Assembly (NCBI GenBank): GCA_937872085.1 | Contig: CALMQK010000066.1 | Coordinates: forward strand, 1 to 21,243 | Direction: 5' to 3' | DNA from: an uncultured euryarchaeote | GTDB lineage: Archaea; Thermoplasmatota; Thermoplasmata; UBA10834 | DNA length: 21,243 bases | In this document: one piece after another, positions 1-7,992 of the stretch | Layout of the letters: the number at the start of each line of letters is the position of its first letter | Position numbering within the stretch: the stretch's first letter is position 1 | The notes under the pieces: generated by a model | The model's input: the letters and a program-made list of their open reading frames with translations, nothing else | Databases searched by the model: none | What the model was told of the DNA's origin: nothing | Made by a program: the position numbers and the translations under genes

Positions 1-489
1 GTTGTCGAGATAATCAGAAGAGGCAGGAGAGCGAATCCCGGCTTCCCCATCACCGCCAAGATGAATGTCTATGATGGCGTAGAGGGCGGAACCGACATGG
101 AGGAGGCCAAAAGAATCGCAAAGATCCTCGACGAGGAGGGGATCGCCGCCATCGAGACGAGCGGAGGAATCGGGGAGGGCCCGAAGGAGATCACATGCCA
201 GGAGGTCAAGTCACAATCGGATGAAGCCTACTTCAAGGAGTATAGCAAGGCAATCAAGAGAATCGTCAGTTGCCCTGTGATCCTCGTTGGAGGGATGAGG
301 TCCCTTCCCGTGATGAAGAGGATGCTGGACGAGAAATACGCGGACATGATCTCACTCAGCAGGCCGCTCGTCAGAGAACCGAACCTGATCGAGAAATTCG
401 TCTCAGGCCGTTCGTCATCTTCTACTTGCAAGTCGTGCAACAAGTGCTTCGATGCGAGCGGCGTCAAGTGCAATTACGGGAAGAAATAA
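1..489 (+). CDS. Old-yellow-enzyme-family NADH:flavin oxidoreductase, C-terminal part (5' end outside window)
   Basis: The reading frame is open from the first base, so the gene starts upstream of the window; 162 C-terminal residues are visible. The stretch has the second half of the FMN-binding TIM barrel typical of the family: VEGGTDMEEAKRIAKILDEE, a strand ending in ETSGG, the phosphate-binding strand PVILVGGMR, and the segment ADMISLSRPLVREPNLIEK. The end carries a cysteine cluster (CKSCNKCF, then a further Cys before a short basic tail), as in single-domain ene-reductase-like members, where cysteines follow the barrel. There is no room for the extra C-terminal FAD/NAD domain of 2,4-dienoyl-CoA reductase. 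The likely role is flavin-dependent NAD(P)H reduction of an unsaturated substrate in the cytoplasm; the substrate cannot be told. The family call is strong and the exact function unknown. Confidence 0.85.
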   Translation, partial: VVEIIRRGRRANPGFPITAKMNVYDGVEGGTDMEEAKRIAKILDEEGIAAIETSGGIGEGPKEITCQEVKSQSDEAYFKEYSKAIKRIVSCPVILVGGMRSLPVMKRMLDEKYADMISLSRPLVREPNLIEKFVSGRSSSSTCKSCNKCFDASGVKCNYGKK

Positions 490-570
490 GATTGGCCCAG
501 CATCGCTAACCAAGTATCAATCAGCAGGGATTGAGGCCGGACCTAGCCCCTCTTCATCTGACAATACTAC

Positions 571-578
571 TTTATTCT
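571..578 (+). promoter_or_regulatory. TATA-like box of the diphthine synthase gene
   Basis: TTTATTCT is centred about 22-25 bases before the tandem ATG codons at 596 and 599. This is close to the distance between an archaeal TATA box and its transcription start, so the mRNA is probably leaderless or nearly so. The box supports a start near 596 over the far-upstream in-frame ATG at 452. Confidence 0.45.
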
Positions 579-595
579 CTCGTCACATTCGAGAC

Positions 596-1387
596 ATGAT
601 GACGGACAGGGGAGGGCGGCTGGTCTTCGTCGGCCTGGGGCTTCACGACGAGGATGGAGTCACCATTCAAGGACTTCATGAAATCCAGGCTGCGGAAATC
701 GTCTACGCCGAGACTTACACATCGACTCTCGCTGAGGGCGCTCTGGACAGACTCGCCGCTAAGACAGGGAAATCGATCGAGATCTTGGGCAGAGAGGTCT
801 TGGAAGACGGCAGTCGAATTCTCGATGACTGCAGGCGGAAGAACGTTGCGCTACTAATCGCAGGTGACCCAATGACTGCCACGACGCACGTGGAACTGAG
901 GTTACGGGCGATCGGACAAGGCTCGGATACGGCTGTGATACATGGGGTATCGGTCATGACCGCTGTCCCGGGCCTACTAGGTCTCCAGCATTACAAGTTC
1001 GGTCGGACCGTCACGCTGCCACTCCCCCAAGAAGGGTATTCTCCGACAAGCCCGTACGAGCTCATAACGGAGAACATGTCCAGGGACCTCCATACTCTCG
1101 TTCTGCTGGACATCGACGCCGAGAACAAGCGATATATGACCGCCAACGAGGGCATGCATTTGTTGCTTGATATGGAAAGGAGGACAGCCAAGCATGCCAT
1201 CTCCCCTGAGACACTGGTATGCGTCGTTGCACGAGCAGGCTCCCCCGAATGCATCGTGAGGGCAGGACCTCTGAAGGAGATGATAGCCCTTGATTTCGGA
1301 GGCCCGCTCCATGCACTCGTGGTGCCTGGCAAGCTGCATTTCATGGAGAGCGAGGCGCTGAGAATCCTTGCAGGCGCGAAGGACTAG
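596..1387 (+). CDS. dph5: Diphthine synthase (diphthamide biosynthesis methyltransferase)
   Basis: A protein of 263 residues, the usual size for archaeal Dph5/DphB. It is an SAM-dependent methyltransferase of the tetrapyrrole-methylase fold that methylates the 3-amino-3-carboxypropyl group on the modified histidine of translation elongation factor 2. Visible signatures are the N-terminal strand LVFVGLGLHDEDGVTIQGL, the AETYTS segment, the central LIAGDPMTATTH (SAM-binding GDP loop) and the GVSVMTAVPGLLGLQHYKFG region. The frame is open back to an ATG at 452, but that would overlap the upstream oxidoreductase and add 48 residues unlike the family. ATG 596 (or the next codon, 599) fits both the family N terminus and the TATA-like box. 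The gene is convergent with the FtsZ-like gene, 12 bases away. Confidence 0.95.
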   Translation: MMTDRGGRLVFVGLGLHDEDGVTIQGLHEIQAAEIVYAETYTSTLAEGALDRLAAKTGKSIEILGREVLEDGSRILDDCRRKNVALLIAGDPMTATTHVELRLRAIGQGSDTAVIHGVSVMTAVPGLLGLQHYKFGRTVTLPLPQEGYSPTSPYELITENMSRDLHTLVLLDIDAENKRYMTANEGMHLLLDMERRTAKHAISPETLVCVVARAGSPECIVRAGPLKEMIALDFGGPLHALVVPGKLHFMESEALRILAGAKD

Positions 1388-1399
1388 TTGGAATCCTCA

Positions 1400-2326
1400 T
1401 CACAGCTCTCGCCTGTTGCATATCACCAGACTCAATCGGATCCGGTCGGCCAACGAAGGATCCTTGTAGGACCCCCATAGGATGTCTGCGGTGGGCAGCT
1501 TCGCCTGGAGTCTCTGGGAGATCCGATCCTCCTCCTTGTCCCAGGGATCCGAGGCAGAGTATATCGCGATAGCAGCAGGTGCCTGTGCGGGATCGAGGTC
1601 GAACCAAGGGGAGCTCAATGCCTCATCCACGACTCTCTCAACGCGCTCATCACCCCTAGCCAGCCCGAGGCCGAACCGGCCATGCGTTGCGTTCCCCACG
1701 GCCCGGTCAAAGGATGCGACATCCGTTCTCGACATAGTCGATGCGATATCCTCCACCGGTCTCAGCATTATACTATTGAGGATGCCGAAAGTCTTCGAGA
1801 GTGGGAGGTTGGGGGCCAGCGAGGAGAGCTTGTCGTTATCGAACTCGATGACCAGGGAGCATGTTCCAAGCAGATCGGTCATCACCTTTGCGACCAACTC
1901 CCGGCGTCTGAAACTCTCAGCGGAGAACGGCGTAGTGACGAGAGCGACGTTCATTACACCCTTTGCGCGAGCGATGGACGCGACCATTTTCGAGCCCATG
2001 CTACCCGTCAGTCCACCAAGACCGCACATGATGAATGCCACATCGGTGTTGTTGAAGAGGTCCAGCAGCTCGTGCCCCACTATCTCCGGCAGTTGCTTCA
2101 GGACATCCGTCTCAGTACCCGAAAGCCCCATGAGTCTGTCCTCGCCGACCATGAACTTCCTTTCGGCGTGGGACCTGGCAAGATCAGCAGCAGATGTCGA
2201 GAGTGCGATCGTGGGAAGCGGAGCACCCTCTATGATGTTGCATCCCGCGCTACCGATTCCAAACAACTTCGGCCGCAGCCTCTGGTCTTCCGAGGCCGGA
2301 GAGAATCTGAAGATTTGGTTTGGCAT
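1400..2326 (-). CDS. Divergent FtsZ/tubulin-superfamily protein
   Basis: A 308-residue protein. The N-terminal GTP-binding half is recognisable: T1 loop FGIGSAGCN (22-30), T4 signature GLGGLTGSMGS (102-112) in place of the canonical GGGTGTG, strand MNVALVTTPFSAESFRRR (125-142) equivalent to the FtsZ segment ending in KPF, and NDKL (164-167) matching NDxL. The region before helix H8 aligns with FtsZ through GLGLARGDERVERVVDEALSSP, which fixes the T7 loop at residues 200-205. There the usual NxDFAD reads R-T-D-V-A-S: the first Asn and last Asp are lost and the middle Asp is kept. GTP hydrolysis, which needs T7 residues of the neighbouring subunit, may be weak or absent. There is no long linker or FtsZ-type C-terminal peptide. 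It may be a regulatory or non-dividing paralogue rather than the main division protein. ATG 2326 is supported by a TATA-like box 30 bases upstream. Confidence 0.8.
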   Translation of the reverse strand: MPNQIFRFSPASEDQRLRPKLFGIGSAGCNIIEGAPLPTIALSTSAADLARSHAERKFMVGEDRLMGLSGTETDVLKQLPEIVGHELLDLFNNTDVAFIMCGLGGLTGSMGSKMVASIARAKGVMNVALVTTPFSAESFRRRELVAKVMTDLLGTCSLVIEFDNDKLSSLAPNLPLSKTFGILNSIMLRPVEDIASTMSRTDVASFDRAVGNATHGRFGLGLARGDERVERVVDEALSSPWFDLDPAQAPAAIAIYSASDPWDKEEDRISQRLQAKLPTADILWGSYKDPSLADRIRLSLVICNRREL

Positions 2327-2353
2327 CCCGTGGCAAGGATTGGCTTGACATCA

Positions 2354-2359
2354 CTTTAA
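2354..2359 (-). promoter_or_regulatory. TATA-like box of the FtsZ-like gene
   Basis: Read on the minus strand, GGTTAAAGTG places TTAAAG about 30 bases upstream of the ATG at 2326. No Shine-Dalgarno sequence is visible, which suggests a nearly leaderless transcript. Confidence 0.35.
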
Positions 2360-2378
2360 CCTTTCATATTCGGGGCAA

Positions 2379-2393
2379 CTGAGGGCCCTTCAG
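2379..2393. promoter_or_regulatory. Short imperfect palindrome in a divergent promoter region
   Basis: CTGAGGGCCCTTCAG is a 15-bp near-perfect palindrome about 20 bases upstream of the TATA-like box of the FtsZ-like gene, between it and the divergently transcribed antiporter gene. It could be a binding site for a dimeric regulator, but a palindrome of this size can also occur by chance in GC-rich DNA. Confidence 0.2.
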
Positions 2394-2549
2394 GGAGGAT
2401 AGCTCTGAGGGCATCGCTTAAGTAACACCAAAGACATTAGCCAGACAGAGTCCGCATGAGTTGAAATCGGCGGCTCTGGCAGCGTCCGAGGGTGCCCCCG
2501 AAAACGTTCCTGATGACCTCGGCCTGAAGAGTTCAACGGTGCAGTTGAA

Positions 2550-4460
2550 ATGGCCGACCTAGACATACAGACATACTTCCTCGTGAGCATGGCCGTCGTC
2601 ATAGCCGTGGCTGCCCTAATCATAATCCTCTTCCACCGTCTGAGACAACCGTTGATCCTTGGATACCTGGTCGCGGGGCTCGTGGTGGGCCTCGTGGCTG
2701 AGAACCTGGTCACGTCTGCGAACCTGGTGACTTCTACCGGAGAAGTCTATGACCCCATCAGACTGCTGGCCAACCTGGGGATAGTTCTGATCACTTTCTC
2801 AATTGGCTTGGAGTTCAGCCTCAAGCAATTGAGGAAGATCGGAATTACGGTCATTGTCGCCGCCACTCTGGAGATAATGATCATGATCGTGATCGGTTTC
2901 CAGCTGGGGACGGCGCTGGGCTGGAGCAGCCTCGAGTCGACTCTCCTTGGGACAATGCTGTCGGTGGCCTCAACGATGATTATAGTGAGGTCGCTCAAGG
3001 AGAGCGGCGGACTTGACAACGAGAAAGCAAGACTGATCGTAGGACTCTTGGTGGTCGAGGACTTCGCCGCAATTTTGATCCTGGCAGCTGTCTCCGGTCT
3101 CGTTTCGACAGGGGGGGTCAGCGCAGGGGAACTGACGAGACTAGTCATTGGAATGGCTGCGTTCGTCGCTGCGTCAATAGTGTTCGGAGTGGCGGTAGTG
3201 CCCCGGCTCGTCGACTACGTCGGCAGGCAGCGCTCCAATGAGCTGCTGGTCGTGACAGTCCTCGGACTCTGCTTCTCGATGGCCGCATTCGCGAAGCTCA
3301 TAGGATTCTCGGAGGCGATCGGGGCTTTCGTGATGGGCGTGATCGTTTCCGAGTCGAAGTACCTGGGCGACGTCGTGAGAAGAGTGGAGCCCGTTAGGGA
3401 TGTTTTCGGAGCGATATTCTTCGTTACCGTGGGCATGATTGCTGCCCGTCAGTTGCTGACCCTCGACACCCCCACACATGCCGTTTTGATTGACGTCATC
3501 ATCACGGTCCTGATAATCACCGCGGTCTTCGTCGCGGGCAAGATATTCGCTAGTACGCTGGCCACGTTCATTTGCGGGTTTGGAGCGAGGAATTCCCTGG
3601 GCGCCGGCCTCGGCATGCTTGCCATCGGTGAGTTCTCCCTGATGATTGCCACAGTGGCCATAAGCTCCAATCCAGAGACGCTCTTGCCCCACATAGCGAA
3701 AACGATCTACCCGACGATCCTCCTGGTCACGACGATCACCGCATTGATCGTGCCATACAGCGTGAAGTATACTGACAGGGTGACCCGCAAGCTCGAGGGG
3801 AGGGTTCCGAGGTCAACCATGTTCCTGGCATCCTATCTCAACCTTCTCGCAAGGAACATGAGGCGTCGCTCCAAATCGTCAATCCGAATATCAAACGAGA
3901 TGAGGAACAGTATATCCAGGATCGTGATCTACATCGTGGTAATGGTGACGGTCGTCTTCCTGGCAGTCAGCACGGCTCCCGTGGCTTCGAAATACGCCTA
4001 TCTGGTCGGCGGGAACGATGACATTCCACAGTTGCTCATCATCGCTGGGGCGCTTGTCGTCGTCCTGTACGGTATGTACGGGCTGTGGAGCAGGACCATC
4101 AGGTTGATAGAGGTATCCACCAGCGAGGCCATGCTGTCCACGAAGTCGGCGGAGAACATCGGATACCTGGCAACTTCGAGTACCCTCAAGTGGGCTTTCC
4201 TGGGTCTGTACGTCATCGTGGGGTTGATTGCGATCTCACCGTTCATCCACTCCATATTCCAGCAGAACCTCGTCTTCGCCATCGTCGTGATGTCGATCAT
4301 CGCAGTAGCAGCAGTCGCGCTCTGGCGCTCGGCCAGGGCGATCGATGCGAAGCTGTCGGAGATCTTCGAGCCAAGACAATCAATGCCGTTCGGAGACTCC
4401 TCAGGGGACCTCGATGAGATTGAGGACATCATCGCAGCGATGGAGAGTGGGAGGCATTGA
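2550..4460 (+). CDS. CPA2-family cation/proton antiporter with extra C-terminal membrane domain
   Basis: A 636-residue membrane protein that probably exchanges Na+ or K+ for H+. Residues 1 to about 400 are a sodium/hydrogen exchanger domain of the CPA2 (KefB/NapA-like) group: GYLVAGLVVG near 38-47, IGLEFSLKQLRKIG near 85-98, GLLVVEDFAAI near 165-175 with the likely ion-binding Asp171, SEAIGAFVMGV near 254-264 and FFVTVGM at 290-296. The usual C-terminal TrkA/RCK nucleotide-binding domain of KefB/C is absent. After a basic linker there are about four further hydrophobic segments (from about 455 to 600) and a short acidic tail. No clear Shine-Dalgarno or close TATA box precedes ATG 2550; a weak TATA-like CTTAAGTAA lies at 2417-2425, which would leave a leader of about 100 bases. 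The stop TGA overlaps the TTG start of mre11, so translation of the two is probably coupled. Confidence 0.88.
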   Translation: MADLDIQTYFLVSMAVVIAVAALIIILFHRLRQPLILGYLVAGLVVGLVAENLVTSANLVTSTGEVYDPIRLLANLGIVLITFSIGLEFSLKQLRKIGITVIVAATLEIMIMIVIGFQLGTALGWSSLESTLLGTMLSVASTMIIVRSLKESGGLDNEKARLIVGLLVVEDFAAILILAAVSGLVSTGGVSAGELTRLVIGMAAFVAASIVFGVAVVPRLVDYVGRQRSNELLVVTVLGLCFSMAAFAKLIGFSEAIGAFVMGVIVSESKYLGDVVRRVEPVRDVFGAIFFVTVGMIAARQLLTLDTPTHAVLIDVIITVLIITAVFVAGKIFASTLATFICGFGARNSLGAGLGMLAIGEFSLMIATVAISSNPETLLPHIAKTIYPTILLVTTITALIVPYSVKYTDRVTRKLEGRVPRSTMFLASYLNLLARNMRRRSKSSIRISNEMRNSISRIVIYIVVMVTVVFLAVSTAPVASKYAYLVGGNDDIPQLLIIAGALVVVLYGMYGLWSRTIRLIEVSTSEAMLSTKSAENIGYLATSSTLKWAFLGLYVIVGLIAISPFIHSIFQQNLVFAIVVMSIIAVAAVALWRSARAIDAKLSEIFEPRQSMPFGDSSGDLDEIEDIIAAMESGRH

Positions 4461-5572
4461 GGATAGTCCACCTCTCGGACACCCATCTTGGATTCTCTGC
4501 GTATTCGAAACTCGACCCAGTCGAGGGAATCAATCAACGGGAGATGGACATCTACAGGGCCTTTGAACAAGCCGTGGACAAGACTCTCGAACTCAAGCCG
4601 GATCTCGTGGTCCACTCGGGTGATCTCTTCGACCAAGTACGCCCCCAGAACCGAGCGATCGACTTCGCCCTCAGGCAGCTGCTTAGACTCTCCGAGGCGG
4701 GGATCGAGACGGTCGTGATATCGGGGAACCACTCGACCCCGAGGCTAAGAGAGACCGGGAGCATTTTCAGGATATTCGAACATCTCGCGCATATTCACCC
4801 TCTGCACGAACCGGGGGCCAAGAGCCTTGTGGTGGGGGACGCAACTGTGGTGGCGATCCCGCACTCGACCAACCCATCCTTGACATCCACACTTGAGAGC
4901 GTCGAACCCTCGAAATCGACGACGCACAACATACTGGTACTGCACGCGGGGGTCACTGGGTCTCAGACCTACAAGATGGACGAGTTCAATGAGCAGACCG
5001 TGCCGCTCGAGGCGCTGACCGACAAATGGGACTATGTCGCGCTGGGCCATTATCACGAATTCAAGAAGCTCCGTGAAGGGACCTATTACTCGGGCTCCAC
5101 CGAGAGATTGGGATTCGGGGAAGTGACACAGAAGAAGGGTATCGTCGAGGTGGACCTCGATACGGGCGATATCAGATTCCACCAGCTCAAGATCCGAGAC
5201 ATGCTGGATCTCGAGGAGCTCAATGCATCTGGCTTGGCCTCCACCGAGATAATCCGTGAAGCTAGGGATAGGGTCAGCGGTGCTTCGATCGATGAAAGGA
5301 TAGTCCGCCTGTCGATATCGAACGTCGCTGCCGACGCCTACAGGTCCCTCGATGTGGCGGGGATCAAGCGACTGGGTACGGCCGCGCTTCATTTCGAGCT
5401 CAAGATCGACCGACTGGATGCCGAGGGCAAGAGCCAGTCGAACGACACGCAGATAGGGGTTCTGGCCGACGAGTTCAAGAAGTACGTTACATCGCTCGAA
5501 TATCCCGACCAGAAGAAGGCGAAACTGATGGAGATGGGTCTGCCTTATCTCACGAAGGGGGATGACGAGTGA
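4457..5572 (+). CDS. mre11: Mre11 DNA double-strand-break repair nuclease
   Basis: A 371-residue manganese-dependent calcineurin-like phosphoesterase that, with Rad50, processes DNA double-strand breaks. All metal-ligand motifs are present: SDTHLG (Asp8, His10), SGDLFDQ (Asp56), SGNHSTPR (Asn91, His92), LHAGVTG (His163) and GHYHE (His198, His200). The C-terminal part should hold the capping domain and the Rad50-binding helices. The start must be TTG 4457, because the conserved strand RIVHLSDTH follows at once and there is no ATG or GTG nearby in frame. TTG and the antiporter stop overlap in the sequence ATTGA, and the purine-rich stretch GGAGAGTGGGAGG just before it may serve as ribosome site. 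The 3' end overlaps the rad50 start as GTGA. The herA and nurA genes often linked to this pair in archaea are not adjacent. Confidence 0.96.
   Translation: MRIVHLSDTHLGFSAYSKLDPVEGINQREMDIYRAFEQAVDKTLELKPDLVVHSGDLFDQVRPQNRAIDFALRQLLRLSEAGIETVVISGNHSTPRLRETGSIFRIFEHLAHIHPLHEPGAKSLVVGDATVVAIPHSTNPSLTSTLESVEPSKSTTHNILVLHAGVTGSQTYKMDEFNEQTVPLEALTDKWDYVALGHYHEFKKLREGTYYSGSTERLGFGEVTQKKGIVEVDLDTGDIRFHQLKIRDMLDLEELNASGLASTEIIREARDRVSGASIDERIVRLSISNVAADAYRSLDVAGIKRLGTAALHFELKIDRLDAEGKSQSNDTQIGVLADEFKKYVTSLEYPDQKKAKLMEMGLPYLTKGDDE
5556..5563 (+). promoter_or_regulatory. Shine-Dalgarno-like site of rad50
   Basis: AGGGGGAT ends about six bases before the GTG at 5569. It lies inside the last codons of mre11 and supports translation of rad50 from GTG within the same mRNA. 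Confidence 0.5.
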
Positions 5573-7992
5573 GGATATCCTTCCTCGAGCTCAAGAACTA
5601 CCGAAGGTTCCGGAACCTGAGAATCCAGTTCCCGGACGGGATCATAGGGATCCTGGGGCTAAACGGTGTCGGCAAGTCCACTATCATAGAAGCGATCGCG
5701 TGGGCCCTGTTCGGCAACGTGGACGAGGTCGTACGTACCGGGAAGGATAGCATCCGCCGGACGGGGGTACCACCGGGCGATACCTGCGCCGTGACCCTTG
5801 AGTTCGAGCTCGGAGGTACCGAGTACAAGGTCCACAGGGAGATGGGCGGCAGATCGCTGGGCATGAAGGCGGAGCTGAGGACCAAGGACAAGGTCCTGGC
5901 GGAAGACGACAAGCCGGTCAAGAAGATGGTCGAGAAGCTGATAGGGATGGACCATAAGTCGTTCTTCACCTCGGTGTTCGCGATCCAGAAAGAGCTCAAC
6001 GCGCTACAGAACATCGCGGCCGGAGAGAGGAAGAAGGTAGTCCTCAGGATGCTTCGGATCGACGGCCTCGATGACATACTCACGAACATCAGGGCAGACA
6101 AGAACAGCTCCATCTCGCGTGTACAGGGAGCTGAGAAGACCCTGATCGATGAGGATGGCAGAGACAGGGAGCAAGTTCTGAGCGAGAAGCTCCCGGTCCT
6201 TGTTGCGGCTCGCGAGGACGCATCTAAGAAACTTGGAGACGCTGAGAAGACGGAACGCCAGGCAATGCTGGAAGTGGAGGCCCTGAAGGCGCGCAGGGAC
6301 GAGCTGAAGAAGGATGTCGACGCCTACTTCTCGACTTCTAGTGACCTCAAGGGGAGACAATCCGCTTCCGAGGAGCTGAGGAAGAGAGAGAGAAGCATAG
6401 ATGCCAGGATCGTCGAGACGAACTCGAAACTGCAGAGATTGCCCGAGCTGGAAAGGCAGGAAGAGGATTGGAGGACGATCAGCACGCGGAGAGAGGCCCT
6501 CGAAGGGGAGAAGGTGAAGAGCGAGAGGGCACGGATGATCGGTTCGGAGATATCGGCGGACCAGGAGGAAGAAGCGCGGAGACTGGACGAGCTGCAGAAG
6601 CTGAGAACGAGTCTCGGATCGGCAGAGGACCTTGTCAACAGTATCGAAGAGACGGATAAGGCGAGAGCTGAGTGCCAGAGCTCTCGTGCCGAGATATCTG
6701 GAAGAATAGGTGGACTGAAGGCACAGATCGCGGAAAGAAGAGATGCGGCCTCAAAGGATAGGATTAAGCTCGAGGAGATCAAGCTCGCCGGGAAGGATGG
6801 CATCTGTCCCACTTGCGAGCGCACGCTCGAGGACTCATACGAATTGCTGATAACCAAGCTCGATGAGAGCTCGCGATTGGCAGAGAAGGTCGCATCAGAC
6901 GCGATCTCAGCCATTGCGACCCTCGAATCCGAGCTCAAAGCCGTGACGAACAAAGAGGAAGCTCTCAAGAAGAGGAGGACCAGTCTCGACAAGGACATCC
7001 AGAGACTGAAGCAACAGGAAACATCCCTCGAAGCGAAGGAAGGGGAGCTGGCAAGGCTGAGGAGCAAGATCTCGCAGAGGAAGCTCGAACTTCAGCAACA
7101 TGGGGACGTCAGGTACTCAGAGCAGGAGTATGCCAAAGTGGTCTCCGAGCACACGCGGCTGAAACTCCTCCATGATGAGTATGTCGAATTGAAGAGCCTG
7201 AAGAATCAATCCGAGCATTACCATCGGGACCTGGGGGACGTCCGCGAGCGGATGAAGAAGACCGCGTCTGAGGAGACGCTCCTCCGGGCAATCGTCACTC
7301 AGCTTGAACCAAAGAAGAACTTACACGAGTCTACCGTGAAAGACCTGGACCAAAAAATGGTCATGTTGAATTCGGCGAAGGACGTGGTCCGGAAGCTCAA
7401 CAGTATCAAGGACAAGAGCGAATCGGAGCTCGAGAAGACAAAGAAGGACCTCGACGACATAGCGCGGGTCAGGAAATCGATCGAAGAAGACAGGAGGACA
7501 GGGGACGACCTTGCGCTGCTCGAAGAGGTCGTCGTCAACTTCAAGGACCATCTGATAGGCAGGATCGTCCCTGCGCTCTCCGAGCTCACATCGAAAGGGA
7601 TGGAATCGATGAGCGGTGGGAGATATCCCCGGGTAGAGCTGAGCGAGGATTATGAGATGCATATCGAGGACCAGGGTGTGATGTATCCGATTGACAGATT
7701 CTCCGGGGGTGAGGCCGACCTCGCAAACCTCAGCCTGAGACTGGCTATCTCCAGGATAATCGCGGACAGGACGGGGGCTAACCCAATAGACTTCCTCATC
7801 CTGGATGAGATATTCGGCTCCCAGGACCCGAGCAGGAAGAGGAGCGTCATGGCAGCACTGACGCGTCTTTCAAGCCAGTTCCGCCAAATCTTTCTCATCA
7901 CGCACATCGAGGACATCAAGGACCTCATGAACAATGTCATCAGGGTGGAGGAGTCGGAGGACGGGACGAGCACCGCAGAACTTGTAGGCTAA
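5569..7992 (+). CDS. rad50: Rad50 DNA double-strand-break repair ATPase
   Basis: An 807-residue SMC-like ATPase partner of Mre11. The N-terminal ATPase lobe has Walker A GLNGVGKST (30-38). From about 170 to 680 the sequence is long Lys/Glu-rich coiled coil, broken near the middle by the zinc hook CPTC at 413-416, which dimerises complexes through one shared zinc. The C-terminal lobe has the ABC signature FSGGEADLANLSL (Ser712-Gly713-Gly714), Walker B FLILDEIFG (Asp746, Glu747) and the switch histidine in ITHIED. The length is slightly below the roughly 880 residues of the Pyrococcus protein, mainly in the coils. The start is GTG 5569, overlapping the mre11 stop, with a good ribosome site. The stop TAA overlaps the stop of the convergent DUF72 gene by a few bases. 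Confidence 0.97.
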   Translation: MRISFLELKNYRRFRNLRIQFPDGIIGILGLNGVGKSTIIEAIAWALFGNVDEVVRTGKDSIRRTGVPPGDTCAVTLEFELGGTEYKVHREMGGRSLGMKAELRTKDKVLAEDDKPVKKMVEKLIGMDHKSFFTSVFAIQKELNALQNIAAGERKKVVLRMLRIDGLDDILTNIRADKNSSISRVQGAEKTLIDEDGRDREQVLSEKLPVLVAAREDASKKLGDAEKTERQAMLEVEALKARRDELKKDVDAYFSTSSDLKGRQSASEELRKRERSIDARIVETNSKLQRLPELERQEEDWRTISTRREALEGEKVKSERARMIGSEISADQEEEARRLDELQKLRTSLGSAEDLVNSIEETDKARAECQSSRAEISGRIGGLKAQIAERRDAASKDRIKLEEIKLAGKDGICPTCERTLEDSYELLITKLDESSRLAEKVASDAISAIATLESELKAVTNKEEALKKRRTSLDKDIQRLKQQETSLEAKEGELARLRSKISQRKLELQQHGDVRYSEQEYAKVVSEHTRLKLLHDEYVELKSLKNQSEHYHRDLGDVRERMKKTASEETLLRAIVTQLEPKKNLHESTVKDLDQKMVMLNSAKDVVRKLNSIKDKSESELEKTKKDLDDIARVRKSIEEDRRTGDDLALLEEVVVNFKDHLIGRIVPALSELTSKGMESMSGGRYPRVELSEDYEMHIEDQGVMYPIDRFSGGEADLANLSLRLAISRIIADRTGANPIDFLILDEIFGSQDPSRKRSVMAALTRLSSQFRQIFLITHIEDIKDLMNNVIRVEESEDGTSTAELVG

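Noticed and set aside
452..595. 48-residue N-terminal extension of diphthine synthase from ATG 452
   Set aside because: It overlaps the oxidoreductase gene, is Ser-rich and unlike the family, and a TATA-like box lies between it and ATG 596.
1482..2359. Long plus-strand frames of 288 and 225 residues
   Set aside because: They lie antisense to the FtsZ-like gene, which has clear motifs; their products are Ser/Arg-rich without family features.
3998..4732. Minus-strand frame of 244 residues across the antiporter/mre11 junction
   Set aside because: It is antisense to two well-supported genes and spans their boundary, as expected for a codon-bias shadow.
6324..7067. Minus-strand frame of 247 residues rich in Ser and Leu
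   Set aside because: It is the reverse of the Lys/Glu-rich Rad50 coiled coil, which always yields such a Ser/Leu-rich shadow.
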